From Microthrixaceae bacterium (GTDB taxonomy: Bacteria; Actinomycetota; Acidimicrobiia; Acidimicrobiales; Microtrichaceae): DNA of 64,000 bases. The number at the start of each line of letters is the position of its first letter. The stretch's first letter is position 1. Location of the stretch: contig JAOSKI010000004.1 of NCBI GenBank assembly GCA_027493675.1, forward strand, positions 36,894 to 100,893, read 5' to 3'. Position numbers and translations under genes: made by a program. This document shows positions 24,354 to 36,230 of this stretch, piece after piece. The notes beneath the pieces are model-generated. The model saw nothing but the letters and a program-made list of their open reading frames with translations, did not search any database and was not told the origin of the DNA.

Positions 24354-25171
24354 GGTCGACCGCCGCCCTGTCCCGTGCTCGCGGCGAGCTCTTCCAGGTC
24401 GGTAGCAAGCGTCATGCGCATCGTGTCCCACTGCCGTTCGTCGTAGAGCTCGGCCAGCCCTGCATCGAGGAAGGGGGCCACCTCGCTCGCGAAGGTCGCA
24501 AAGGGGATCGACATCGCTCGCTCTGCCGCATCGGTTGCATGTGTCGGGTCGAGCTCACCGAGGTCGGCGCCGCTTGCGTGGTGTTGTCGCAGAAGCAGGT
24601 CCAGATCGAAGATGTCGCGAGCCTTCGTTTCGCTTCGCAACGCCAACGCGGCGATCTTCTGATCGATCGCAGCGGTGGGGGAGGTAGTGCAGCAGGCTCG
24701 GTGAGTGGAGCCCGTACGGCCTCACGATCGCCTCAGGAACGGACTCGAGAGCGACATCGTCGCTCTGGCCGTCTCGATCGGAGAACTCGACCTTCGTTCG
24801 GATGAGATCCTCGTGTTCCGGCGCAGCGAGTCCGATCTCCCAACGCAGCGTCGTCTCGGTCTCATTGGCCGCAGACACTTCCGCGAGTTCGATCCTGGCC
24901 TGTCGTGCGAGGAGCGGCATCTGCTTTCCACCGTCGAGGAGCCCCCGACCTTCTTGGCGACCATCCAGCTCGCCTTGTCGTGGAAGTCCAGGTCGATGTC
25001 GTTCGAGTACCGGGGGCTACTGAAGAAGTACCGGAGGTTCGCTCCGCCCTTGAGGGTGCACCAGCCGGCATCGCCCGCGACCAGGACGCGCAGGAACAGC
25101 AGGTGGAAGATCTCGATGATCTGTGCTTCGCTGCGCTTCGTCACGGCATGGACAATGCTGAATATTGCCAT
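24350..25171 (-). CDS. AbiEii/AbiGii-family nucleotidyltransferase toxin (frameshifted)
   Basis: TLKGGANLRYFFSSPRYSNDIDLDFHDK; C-term ALRSETKARDIFDLDLLLRQ; stop overlaps antitoxin start. Confidence 0.8.
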
Positions 25172-25289
25172 ATATGTCAAGGTTCGGCACTGCAACTCCA
25201 GGCGCACTTCCAGGCAGTGGGGAAGTTGAGTGAGGCGCGTGCCGGTCGGCCCGGTTCGTGGTCGGCTCGCAGCGGGACTCTGGTGCATC

Positions 25290-25404
25290 ATGACATAAAG
25301 CCCCCCCCGGAGGGGAGTCGAGGATCAACCTCGACCGCGCGTTGCAGGTCGCCGCCGATCTGGAGGACGACGAGCTCCTCCGCCGCATACGGGCCGGATC
25401 GTGA
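25290..25404 (+). CDS. Possible VapB-like antitoxin 3' end (5' disrupted at a C8 run)
   Basis: ..[28 protein letters not shown] overlapping the GTG of the PIN gene. Confidence 0.4.
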
Positions 25405-25972
25405 AGCTGGTCGACGCGAACGTCCTGCTGTACGCGGTGAACCGCGACGCCGTCCATCACGAGACCGCCCGCAGGTGGCTCGACGGCTCGCTCTCGGGCG
25501 ATGCCACGGTGGCCTTCGCCTGGGTAGCGCTGCTCGCGTTCGTCCGGCTGTCGACCAAGGTCGAGCTCTTCCCTGCGCCCCTGAGAATCGACGGAGCTCT
25601 CGACCGCGTCGACGCGTGGATCTCGGCGGGCCCTCGGTGATCGTGGAGCCGACCCCGGATCACCCCGGGATCCTGCGACGCCTGCTGGGTCAGGTCGGTG
25701 CGGGCGCCAACCTCGTCAACGACGCACACCTTGCAGCGCTGGCGATCGAGCACCGGTGCGCCGTGGTGTCCTACGACAACGACTTCTCACGCTTCGACGG
25801 GGTCGTGTGGGAGCGTCCCGAGGGTGACGACGCTCCTCTGATCAGGCCACCGCGGCCCGGCGGTCGGGACGCAGCGATACGGTGGCGGCGCGAGACCGGC
25901 CCGAGGATGCGCAGGCTCCGAAGGCACAGACGGCACCGGCCACGCCGGCGGCAAAGAGAGGACCGACCATGA
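25401..25972 (+). CDS. PIN-domain (VapC-like) toxin, frameshifted; true 3' end uncertain
   Basis: [33 protein letters not shown] + [34 protein letters not shown]. Confidence 0.75.
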
Positions 25973-27499
25973 CCGAAGACCCCGGATCGCTCCCGGAGAC
26001 GCGCCTGACCACCGACTTCGGTGCTCCGGTGCCGACCAACCGTGACAGCCTCACTGCGGGTCCCCGCGGTCCGCTGCTGGCACAGGACGTGTGGCTGAAC
26101 GAGAAGCTCGCAGGCTTCGTCCGCGAGGTCGTGCCCGAGCGTCGGATGCACGCCAAGGGATCGGGTGCGTTCGGCACCTTCACCGTCACCCACGACATCA
26201 CCCGCTACACCCGTGCCAGCGTGTTCGCCGAGGTCGGCAAGACCACCGACATGTTCGCCCGGTTCACCACCGTCGCCGGCGAACGCGGCGCGGCGGACGC
26301 GGAGCGCGACATCCGGGGGTTCGCGCTCAAGCTCTACACCGACGAGGGCAACTGGGACATGGTCGGCAACAACACGCCGGTGTTCTTCCTGCGCGACCCG
26401 CGCCAGTTCCCCCGATCTGAACAAGGCGGTCAAGCGTGATCCCCGGACGAACATGCGCTCCGCCGACAACAACTGGGACTTCTGGACGTTGCTTCCCGAA
26501 GCCCTGCACCAGGTGACGATCGTCATGAGCGACCGGGGCATCCCCGCCTCCTACCGTCACATGCACGGCTTCGGCTCGCACACCTACAGCTTCTGGAACG
26601 CCGATGGCGAGCGGTTCTGGGTGAAGTTCCACTTCGAGACCCAGCAGGGGATCAAGAACCTGACCGACGCCGAGGCCGCGGAGCTCGTCGGACGGGACCG
26701 CGAGAGCCACCAGCGCGACCTCTTCGACGCGATCGAGCGAGGCGACTTCCCCAAGTGGACGATGTACGTCCAGGTCATGGCCGAGTCCGATGCCGAGAGC
26801 TGTGGGAGTGCACCCGTTCGACCTCACCAAGGTCTGGTACAAGGCGGACTACCCGCTGATCCAGGTGGGTGAGTTCGAGCTGAACCGCAACCCGGAGAAC
26901 TTCTTCAGCGACGTCGAGCAGAGCGCCTTCTCTCCCAGCAACCTCGTGCCGGGGATCGGCGCCAGCCCCGACCGGATGCTCCAGGCACGGCTGTTCAACT
27001 ACGCCGATGCCCAGCGCTACCGCCTGGGTGCGAACTACCAGCAGATCCCGGTGAACAGCGCCCGCTGCCCGGTGCACAGCAACCACCGTGACGGCACCGG
27101 CCGGGTCGACTCGAACTACGGCGGCCTCCCGCACTACGAGCCGAACAGCTTCGGGCAGTGGCACGCCCAGCCCGAGTTCGCAGAGCCGCCGCTGCGCATC
27201 ACCGGTGACGCGGAGTTCTGGGAGTACCACAAGGACGACCAGGACTACTTCGAGCAGCCACGGCGGCTGTTCGCCCTCATGACCGACGACCAGAAGGCGG
27301 AGCTGTTCGGGAACACCGCCCGCGCGATGGGCGACGCGGCGCAGTTCATCAAGTTCCGCCACATCCGCAACTGCAACGCCTGCGACCCGGCCTACGCAGC
27401 GGGCGTGGCCGAGGCACTGGGCATCGACCTGGGAGCCGCGCCGCCTCCAAGCAGGACGACCCGATGTTCGGCAACCCGCTGGTGCCACTTCCAGCCTGA
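25969..27499 (+). CDS. Monofunctional catalase (frameshifted)
   Basis: [70 protein letters not shown]..., [23 protein letters not shown]. Confidence 0.95.
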
Positions 27500-27706
27500 G
27501 CCGACTCGGGTACCCGATTACCGACGGTGCACGTCGGTGACCGCCTTGAACGAGGAGCGGCGACACGTCTCGTCTGCTGAGGCCCGGCAGGGCTCAGTGG
27601 AACTACTGTGCCCCAGGATGATCCGCTGCCGACCTGACCATGGTTCGACCCCGCGGTGGTCCGGGAAGTCCCGTTCGTGCGGTCCGGCACCCTCCGCCAC
27701 CACCCC

Positions 27707-29308
27707 ATGACATCGGAATCGGGCATGACAGGGGCGCCGACACGGGCAGGCGCCGTGCTTGCCACGCTCATCCTCGTAGCGGCGGTTGCGAACCTTCCAC
27801 TCGCCGTCGCGAACGTCGCGCCCTTCCATCGGCGAATACTTCGATGCCTCCCAGACGCAGCTGAACCTCGTCGCAGTCGGTTACTCCCTTGGCCTCGCTG
27901 CATCCGTTCTGTGGCTCGGGGCCCTCGGCGACAGGTATGGACGCAAGCAGATGCTGCTGTTCGGCGTTGCGCTCTCACTGCCGATCTGCCTCGCTTCGGC
28001 CTGGGCGCCCTCGATCTACGTGCTGATCGTTGCTCGCATCGTCGGGGGCATCGCAGCCGGGGATGGCCTACCCGACCACCCTGTCACTCATCACCGCCCT
28101 CTGGGCCGGTGAAGGCAGGACCCGACCGATCGCCCTCTGGTCGGCCGTCGGCGGTGCCGTGTCCGCCCTCGGCCCGCTGATCGCCGGAGTGCTGCTCGAA
28201 CACGCGTGGTGGGGATCGGTGTTCCTGGTCACGCTCCCGCTCGTGGTCGTCGCGATTCCAGCGGTGATCAAGCTGATCCCCACTCATGTCAACGAGACAT
28301 CCGATCGAGTCGACAACCTCGGTGGGTCCTGTCCGTGCTGGTTGTCGGTGCGCTCATCCTCGCAATCAACTTCGTGGCGGTGCCGGATTCCGCAGCAGCG
28401 GTCGCCGGACTCGTCGTGGTCGGCCTCGCTGCCTTGGCGGCGTTCGTGATCCGCCAGCGCCGAACCACTACCCCCCTCTACGACCTGGATGTGGCCGGCC
28501 GCAGGATCTTCTGGGTGGCTGCATGCGCGGGGATCATCGTCTTCGGGTCCCTCATGGGTGCGATGTTCATCGGTCAGCAGTTCCTTCAGAACGTGCTGCA
28601 GTACTCCACGGTCGATGCCGGCCTGGCCATCCTTCCTGCAGCTGTGTTCATGGTGCTCATCGCGCCGCATCTGCGAAGCTCGTCGAGGCGAAGGGGGCCC
28701 GGTTCACGCTGCTCGTCGGATACGCGCTCGTGCTTCTCGGGTTCGTCACGATGTTGGCGTTCTGGCGCGACGGCGTCGGCTACTGGGCGATCGGACTCGG
28801 CTACGCATTCGTCGGTGCCGGTGTCGGCTTCGCGGGGACGCCCGCATCCCACGCGTTGACGGGTTCGGTGCCGGTCACCCGGGCTGGAATGGCATCCGGC
28901 ACCGCAGATCTCCAACGAGATCTCGGGGGCGCGATCATGCAGTCGATCCTCGGTGCGCTCCTCAGTGCCGGATACGCCAGTGCGTTCCTCACGGCGATTG
29001 CCGATGCACCCGACGGGGCTGACGTATCCGCCCAGGTCCAGAGCCAACTCACCAAGTCGTTCGACAGCGCCGCCGCCATCGCACAACAGCATCCGCAGTA
29101 CTCGGAGCAGATCATCCAGGCTGCGAGGCAGTCGTTCGTCGAGGGCCAGGACTGGGCCTACCTCGCGGGCGTCATCGCGGTCACGTTGGGTGGCCTCCTC
29201 GTGTTCTTCCTCTTCCCGAAGCGGCAACACGAACGCGAGCTGCTTGCCGCCTACAGCGAAGCTGACGCCCGATCCGCCGCCAACCGATCGCACGTCGGGA
29301 CGACCTGA
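27707..29308 (+). CDS. MFS transporter, DHA2-like (frameshifted)
   Basis: [49 protein letters not shown], many hydrophobic helices. Confidence 0.85.
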
Positions 29309-29378
29309 GCATCGACCACCTACCCGCTTGCATCAAGGGAGGCAGGACCGGGTGGAACACCACAGGTGCGCCGACGGT

Positions 29379-29414
29379 GGTCGTGGCGATGGTCGTGGCG
29401 ATGGTCGTGGCGAT
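29379..29414 (+). repeat. Three perfect 12-bp tandem repeats (ggtcgtggcgat)
   Basis: Read directly; in one frame encodes (VVAM)n. Confidence 0.9.
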
Positions 29415-29568
29415 GTCGGCGTGGTCGAAGCACCTTGGGTGAGTCGGCGCTAGTGTCGTCGGCGCGCCGGTCGGGGCGATCTGTTGTGCCCGGCCACTCG
29501 CGGCGCTTCGGATCGACCACGAACCGGGGTTCCCGGCAGGGGATGAGACATGGGCTTGTTGCGCAACC

Positions 29569-30069
29569 GTGACCACGGGCGAGGGGATCCGACGGTTCCA
29601 GATGCGAGAGCGGATGCTGAGCATCGGCGACGACTACTGGATCGAGGACGAGTCGGGCGCGCGGGCGTTCCTGGTGGACGGCAAGGCGATGAGGGTGCGT
29701 GACACCTGGATCCTGAAGGACGCCGACGGCAACGACGTGGCGGAGATCAAGGAACGCAAGCTGTCGGTGCGGGACAAGATGAAGATCGATCTCGGCGGCC
29801 GGAGCGCGACGGTCACGAAGCGCATCGTCGGCATCCGTGATCACTTCAAGGTGGAGGTCGACGACGAGCCCGACCTGAAGGTCCACGGCAACGTCGTCGA
29901 CCACGAGTACGAGATCGAGCGTGACGGCGACAAGGTCGCCGAGATCTCCAAGAAGTGGTTCCGCGTGCGCGACACCTACGGTGTCGAGGTCGAGGCCGGT
30001 GTCGACCCGGTCCTGATCCTCGCCATCACGGTGGCGGTCGACGGGATGACCCGCGACGTCGGCAGATGA
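29569..30069 (+). CDS. LURP-one-related/scramblase-like (DUF567-type) protein
   Basis: Intact ORF: FQMRERMLSIGDDYWIEDESGARAFLVDGKAMRVRDTWILKDADGNDVAEIKERKLSVRDKMKID. Confidence 0.75.
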   Translation: MTTGEGIRRFQMRERMLSIGDDYWIEDESGARAFLVDGKAMRVRDTWILKDADGNDVAEIKERKLSVRDKMKIDLGGRSATVTKRIVGIRDHFKVEVDDEPDLKVHGNVVDHEYEIERDGDKVAEISKKWFRVRDTYGVEVEAGVDPVLILAITVAVDGMTRDVGR

Positions 30070-30129
30070 GAACCGGGCGACGAGCAATCGCAGCGCTTCG
30101 CCACATGCTGGTCGAGATGGCCTTGTAGC

Positions 30130-31218
30130 GTGCTGCGACGGCCGGTCATCACACGTCTGGTCCTGGTCATGTGCATCGTCGTGGCGGCCGGCGCCTGCTC
30201 GGGTGACGGGGGCGACGGGCCACGACCCGAAGCCGAGGGGGCCGCTGCGCCGTCTACCACGGCTGAGAAGGCCTGCACGCCTGACCGGTCCGCGAAGCCC
30301 GGCACCGAGCGGATCACGGTCAGCGCCGGTGGCGTGCAGCGTGAGTTCGAGCGTGTGATCCCACCGGCCTTCGACGGCGCCGGCCGCCTGCCGCTGATCG
30401 TGGACCTGCACGGGTTCACGAGCACCATCGAACAGCAGAACCTGTTCTCCAACCTGCCCGCGGCGGCATCGGAGCGCGGGTACGTCCTGGTCACACCGCA
30501 GGCCGCTCCCGCCACCGTCCCGGTGGGTGACGAACAGATCACAGCACCGTTCTGGAACATCTACCCGAGCCTGGACGAGTCGCTGCCGGGCGCACAGGAC
30601 GACGTGGCGTTCCTCACCGAACTGATCGACGACACCGTGGCGCAGCTCTGTGTGGACGACTCGAGGATCTACATGACGGGCTTCTCCAACGGCGCCGGCA
30701 TGACCGCGGTGATGGCGTGCGAGCTGGGTGGACGCCTGGCCGCGATCGCGCCGGTGTCGGGGTTCAACCTGGCCGACGACTGCGGATCGCCCGAACCGGT
30801 GTCGGTCATCGCGTTCCACGGCGACGCCGACCCGTTGGTCGACTACGAGGGCGGTGCCACCGCGCAACGCCCGATCGACTCGCCGTCGATCGAGCAGCGG
30901 GTCGCCCAGTTCGCCCACGCAGCGGACTGCTCAGGTGAACCGACGGTGTCGGAGCCGTTCGACGACATCGTCCTGCGGCGGCACACCGGTTGCGAACCGG
31001 GTGTGGACGTGGAGCTCTACACCGTGGTGGGCGGGGGCCACACGTGGCCGGGGATGCTCAACTACGTGGACGTGGAGCAGCTCGCCGGGCTGGGTGACGC
31101 CGCCGAGATGGCCGAGGCCTACGGAGTCGACGTGCTAACCATCGCCGGGCACATGACCCCCAGCATCGAGGCGACCTCGTCGATGCTCGACTTCTTCGAC
31201 ACGCACCATCGGCCGTAG
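30130..31218 (+). CDS. Secreted PHB-depolymerase-family esterase (LpqC-like) lipoprotein
   Basis: Lipobox VVAAGACS; LPLIVDLHGFTSTIEQQ, RIYMTGFSNGAGMTAVMACE (GxSxG-like), GGGHTWPG. Confidence 0.85.
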   Translation: MLRRPVITRLVLVMCIVVAAGACSGDGGDGPRPEAEGAAAPSTTAEKACTPDRSAKPGTERITVSAGGVQREFERVIPPAFDGAGRLPLIVDLHGFTSTIEQQNLFSNLPAAASERGYVLVTPQAAPATVPVGDEQITAPFWNIYPSLDESLPGAQDDVAFLTELIDDTVAQLCVDDSRIYMTGFSNGAGMTAVMACELGGRLAAIAPVSGFNLADDCGSPEPVSVIAFHGDADPLVDYEGGATAQRPIDSPSIEQRVAQFAHAADCSGEPTVSEPFDDIVLRRHTGCEPGVDVELYTVVGGGHTWPGMLNYVDVEQLAGLGDAAEMAEAYGVDVLTIAGHMTPSIEATSSMLDFFDTHHRP

Positions 31219-31296
31219 ATACTGCCGGAAGCGCCACCTGCGGGTGACCGGGTCGGTCCGGCCGGCGGCACTTGCGAGTAGCTGCGCACGGCAGAC

Positions 31297-34200
31297 TCAG
31301 GTGAGCGTGTCGCCGGGAGGCTCGGGTGTCATCACGACTCTGAGCCGCTGGGCGACGAGTGGTCGCAGCCGGAACCCGCGGTGGATGTTTGAGGTGCCCA
31401 GGCCGACGGGGACGTCGCCGCCCACGCCACGCTGGTGCACGTCGATGGTCACCGTCGTGGTGGGACGGTGCGCGAGCAGGTGATGGTGCGTCGTGTCGGC
31501 GAGGTCGCTCTGGCGGTACGGGCCGCGCGGTCATCTCGAAGTGCTCACCGGAGGCATCCGCGATCAGCAGCGTCGGCATGCCGGATCCTTCCAGGCGTGC
31601 CCAGCGGATGTCGGTGCGGTTCCCGTTCTCCTGGGGTCGCAGGTAGTCGTGGGCGAGCTCGGGGATCGGGAGCTCGTAGCGTCCCAGCGGTGCTCCGGTC
31701 TTGCGGTCCCACATCGTCTCGTGCGGGCCGCGGCCGAACCAGCGGAGCCGCTCGAACCCTTCACGCAGCTCGAAGGTGATCCCCATGCGCGGGAGGTCGC
31801 GCAGCGGAGTGAACGATGCATCGACAGCGATGGCGCCCGCTGCGTCGATGGTCCACCGGATCACGAAGGGTCGCAGGCCGGCACCGATGCGCCACGAGCT
31901 GGTGAGCCGCACGTCGCCGTTGTCGAGCACCGTCACGGTGGTACCGCTGCACCGTCGCGTTTCGCAGCGGCGCCGCCAGGGGTTCAGGTCGAAGCGGCTC
32001 AGCAGTCGCGGTACGAAGGTGGCCGCGGAGATCTCGTTGTCGACCTGGGCGCGCCACAGGTTCGGGGCGATGGGCGATTCGAGCAGCTCGTGGCCGGACG
32101 CCTCGATCGAGACCAGCTCGCCGCTTCGGCGGTCGAGCTCGACGGTCGTGGTGGAAGCCGTCACTCGGATCGACCGGTCCGATGCGGTGACGATCCTCGG
32201 GGGTGGCCCGACGGGCCTGCTGCGGCACAGGCGGGCGGCGGCGGGCACAGGGCTCGGGGCGGGTGTCAGGGTCCTCCTCACCAGGACGTGACCAGCGGGT
32301 GCCCACGCACTGGCGGCGGTCGTTCGGACCTCGGTCTCGATGGTCAGCTCGCGGTCGTCGCCCACGCTCGGGGTGCACCGGTGCGCACGCGCTCGGCTCC
32401 TCCCGGCGCAGCGCCGAGGTCCTGGGCCACCCACTCGGTGAGTGCCGACCCGTCGGCGGCCCATCTCCACCGGAGCGCGGTCTCCTCCAGGGTGCGGGCG
32501 CGAAGCGGTTCCGGACCGTGAGGCCGTCCCGGACCCCGCCGGCGAGGGTCACCTCCACGTCCGCGAACGCCGACGCAGCCTGGTGGTAGGCGGGATGCGG
32601 GGGTGCGGTCCGCCGCCACGATCCCGTTGCCGCACATGGCGCCGAAGTCCAACTCGTCGCTCAGGTCGCCGCCGCGTGCCCACATGACGGTTCCGTCGGG
32701 CAGTTCGTGGCGCAACCCCTGGTCCGCGAAGTCCCAGATGAACCCGCCGATGCAGTTGCGCTGCGAGCGGAACACCTCGAGGTACCTCTCGATGTCGCCC
32801 AGGCTGTTTCCCATGCAGTGGGCGAACTCGCACAGCACGAAGGGCACGCCGTCGAGCCGGCTCGGCGCAACCCGGAGCCCCCTGCCAGATCCCTTCGGCC
32901 AGCGTGGTGCGAACCAGCCAGTACCCCTTGCCCTCACAAGCCCGGCGGACGGCTCCAGCGGGCGGGTACATCGCGCTGAACACGTCGGTGACCTCCGCGC
33001 GGTGGTCACCCTCGTAGTGGATCGGTCGCGACGGATCGAGGCTGCGCACACGGGCGGCCATCGCCTCGTGGTTCGTGCCGAAGCCGGCTTCGTTGCCGAG
33101 TGACCACATGATCACACAGGCCCGGTTGCGGTCCCTGCCCACCAGCCGTTCGGCCCGGTCGATGCAGGCAGCGGTCCACAAGGGGTCGTCGCCGGGCACC
33201 TTGCGGCGCACCGCATGGCTCTCGAAGTCCGCCTCGTCCATCACGTAGAGGCCGACCTCGTCGCATAGGTCGTAGAAGCGTTCGTCGTCGGGGTAGTGCG
33301 AGGTGCGCACGGCGTTGATGTTCGCCCGCTTGATGAGCGCCACGTCCTCGCGGAGGCGCTGCGCGGTCATCGTCGCACCGCTCACGGGGTCCAGGTCGTG
33401 GCGGTTCACCCCGGTCAGCAGCACAGCGACGCCGTTGAGCAGCAGCTGACCGTCGCGGATCTCGACGCTGCGGAAGCCGTGGCGCACCCGCCGGACGTCC
33501 ACCGTGACGCCTGTGGGGTCCACCAGGGTCACGTACACGTCGTACAGCGCTGGTGTCTCCGCGGTCCACAGGTCGACCCCTCCGGCGTCGACCACCAGTT
33601 CGGCGACCGGGTTGCGGGGCTCCCCGCCGGGGTACATCACAGCAGCGCCTGCCGAGGCGATCTCTTCGCCGTCGCGACAGACCGCCACCTGCACCTCCCA
33701 GCCGTGCTCCAGCGGATCGGCCGGCGGCGAGGCTCGGTTGCCGGTGCCGATCCGGGCAGCCACGGTGAGCGCGGCGGTCCCGCGTCGCAGGTCGACCACC
33801 GAGCCCAACCCGACGTCGTCGAGTCGCACCAGAGGCTCGGCGCGCAGCTCCACCGAACGGAAGATGCCCGAGTAGAACCACATGTCCTGGTTCTCGAGGT
33901 AGCTGCCGTCGCTCCAGCGGTGCACCTGCACGGCGACGGTGTTGCCTCCGGGGCGCAGCAACCCGGAGACGTCGAACTCGGCCGGCGAGCGTGACACCTG
34001 GCTGTAACCGACGTAGGACCCGTTGACCCACAGGTACATCGCCGAGGACACACCCCCGAACAACATGGTCACCCGCATCCCGTCCCAGCCCTGGGGCAAG
34101 GTCACGTCGCGGTGGTAGCAGGCCACCGGAGCCCGGGCGACGTCGATCGAGGGGGTGTTCCACCACGCAACGCCGGGGCGAGGTGGTCCGGTGCGTACAC

Positions 34201-34625
34201 GAGGTTGCCGTATCCCCGAGCTCCAGCACCGACGGAACGGTTATCTCGTCCCACCCGGTGTCGTCGAAGTCGACCCCGTGGTGACCGGAGGGCACCGACG
34301 CGACGTCGGGCACCCACTTGAACCTCCAGGGCCCGTCGAGGGACCGGGACCGCGGCGTGTCGAGGTCCGGGTCGTCACTGGTCATGGACAGGGCGATCGA
34401 CGCAGCCGCAGCCGATGCCCTGTCGGGGAACGAACGCGCGGTCCAACGCGGCGCCAACTTGTCGACCGAGACCACGCGGGGTCGTTCCACTCCGATCCGG
34501 TGGGTGGCTCCACAGGTCGTCGGCCACCCGTGGTAGAGGATCCGGCTGTCTCCCGCTGCACCACCGGAACCTACCAGCCGGGCACCATCGCGGACCCGGG
34601 AGCCCCATGTGAGGTTTGAGTTCAA
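31297..34625 (-). CDS. GH2 beta-galactosidase (LacZ-like), frameshifted; exact start uncertain
   Basis: LLTGVNRHDLDPVSGATMTAQRLREDVALIKRANINAVRTSHYPDDERFYDLCDEVGLYVMDEADFESHAV, VIMWSLGNEAGFGTNHEAM, DKLAPRWTARSFPDRASA..SLDGPWRFKW, end ..EPPGDTLT*. Confidence 0.9.
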
Positions 34626-34626
34626 C

Positions 34627-34643
34627 TGGTAGGATTCCTACCA
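34627..34643. promoter_or_regulatory. Perfect 8-1-8 palindrome ending at the antitoxin start codon (operator-like)
   Basis: tggtagga-t-tcctacca; last base is the A of ATG at 34643. Confidence 0.7.
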
Positions 34644-34870
34644 TGAAGGTCACTGAGAAGGGTCAGGTCACCATTCCCAAGGAGCTCCGGGATGCCCTCG
34701 GGATCGGAGCCGGCACCGAGGTCACCTTCGAGCGCCGCAAAGACAGCCTCGTTGTGCGCAAGAGCAACCGAGGGCCTTCTCGTGGACGGCGACTCGCCGA
34801 AGGGCTCAAGGGTCGCGGGGACGTCGAGATGACAACCGATGAGATCATGGCGCTCACACGTGGTGCCTGA
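34643..34870 (+). CDS. AbrB/MazE/SpoVT-type antitoxin
   Basis: MKVTEKGQVTIPKELRDALGIGAGTEVTFERRKDSLVVRK. Confidence 0.9.
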   Translation: MKVTEKGQVTIPKELRDALGIGAGTEVTFERRKDSLVVRKSNRGPSRGRRLAEGLKGRGDVEMTTDEIMALTRGA

Positions 34871-34871
34871 G

Positions 34872-35285
34872 ATGGCGGTGGTGCCCTGGTCGACAGCAAC
34901 GTGTTGTTGGACATCCTCACCGAGGACCCGGTTTGGGGGTCCTGGTCCACCGATGCCTTGGCCGACGCCGCCGAGGCCGGCTTCATCTGCATCAATCCCG
35001 TCATCTACTCGGAGGTGTCGGTTCGCTTCACGACCGTCGAGGCGCTCGAGGAGGCGCTGCCGCAGCGGGGACTTCCGGCGTGAGCCGATCCCGTGGCCTG
35101 CGGCGTTCCTGGCCGCCAAGGTGTTCGCCGACTACCGGCGGAGCAAGGGCACGAAGGTGACGACGCTACCTGACCTCTTCATCGGTGCCCATGCGGCGGT
35201 AGCCGGTCTGGATCTCCTGACCAGAGACGTCCGCCGGTACCGGAGGTATTTCCCGACCGTGACCCTCATCGCTCCTGACTCCTGA
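34872..35285 (+). CDS. PIN-domain (VapC-like) toxin (frameshifted)
   Basis: VDSNVLLDILTEDPVWGSWSTDALADAAEAGFICINPVIYSEVSVRF + FLAAKVFADYRRSKGTKVTTLPDLFIGAHAAVAGLDLLTRDVRRYRRYFPTVTLIAP. Confidence 0.85.
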   Translation: MAVVPWSTATCCWTSSPRTRFGGPGPPMPWPTPPRPASSASIPSSTRRCRFASRPSRRSRRRCRSGDFRREPIPWPAAFLAAKVFADYRRSKGTKVTTLPDLFIGAHAAVAGLDLLTRDVRRYRRYFPTVTLIAPDS

Positions 35286-35331
35286 GGAGCAGGCAACCGA
35301 GGATGCTGCGCGGAACCGGGGACCGCTCGCC

Positions 35332-36120
35332 GTGGTGGGCCATGATGATCCGATGACGAGCGCCTTCGCCGACGCCACGTGGGCCGCACTCGAGCGTGGT
35401 GCGGATCGCGACCCGCCGTCGTTCGACCACGCCACGCTGGCGGACCTCCTGGTCCGGCGCAGAGGTTGCTGTCGGCGGCGTTGCCCGACGGGGTGCCGTT
35501 GCATGACGTCGTGCGCCTCACGATGCGCGGCGAGATCAAGCTCGCGACGGTGGTTGGGTTTCACCGCCGAGCAGATCCTGCGCCGGGGTGGGGTTCGTGT
35601 GGGCTCCGGTCGTCGGGGTCGCCTGGTGCGCTTCGTCGGCGCCGACGCGCTCGGTCCCGACGGTGCCCGCATCGAGTTCCGACTGCACGGCCGCATCCCC
35701 GTGGTGCGTGGTGCGGGCCCCGACATCGCCCGCAGCGCGCACGGTCGCCTGGCGGCCGAGACCGTCGCATGGCTGCCGAGCGCGCTCACCCCGCAGGCCG
35801 GAGCGGTCTGGCGGGCCCTCGACGACCACCGCGCCGTGGTCACCCTCACCGGCCCGGGTGAGCCCACCGACGTGGAGGTCACCGTCGATGCCGCCGGTGC
35901 GGTCACCTCACTCGCGCTCTCGCGCTGGAAGGACTCCGCGAAGCCACCCGCGTTCGCGCCCTTCGGCGGCACCGTCGATTCGGTGCTCACGACCCGGGAG
36001 GGGATCAGGGTTGCGGGATCGGGCACCGTCGGATGGGACTGGGGCACCCCGGCAGCCGCCGACGGATCGTTCTTCCGCTACGAGATCACCCGTGCAGAGC
36101 TCAGCGCGCCGGTGAGCTGA
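35332..36120 (+). CDS. DUF6544/DUF6920-like protein (frameshifted near start)
   Basis: ALPDGVPLHDVVRLTMRGEIK...LTPQAGAVWRALDDHRAVVTL...FGGTVDSVLTTREGIRVAGSGTVGWDWGT.. pattern of that family. Confidence 0.55.
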   Translation: MVGHDDPMTSAFADATWAALERGADRDPPSFDHATLADLLVRRRGCCRRRCPTGCRCMTSCASRCAARSSSRRWLGFTAEQILRRGGVRVGSGRRGRLVRFVGADALGPDGARIEFRLHGRIPVVRGAGPDIARSAHGRLAAETVAWLPSALTPQAGAVWRALDDHRAVVTLTGPGEPTDVEVTVDAAGAVTSLALSRWKDSAKPPAFAPFGGTVDSVLTTREGIRVAGSGTVGWDWGTPAAADGSFFRYEITRAELSAPVS

Positions 36121-36230
36121 CTGCGGCGCGGCGTGGCGGGTCCTTCGGTAACGTCACCGGGACCCTGCCGATCCGTAGCGTCCCGGCGCCATCCGCGGAC
36201 CTGCCGGCGGCCCGGCCGACCAAGGAGCAG

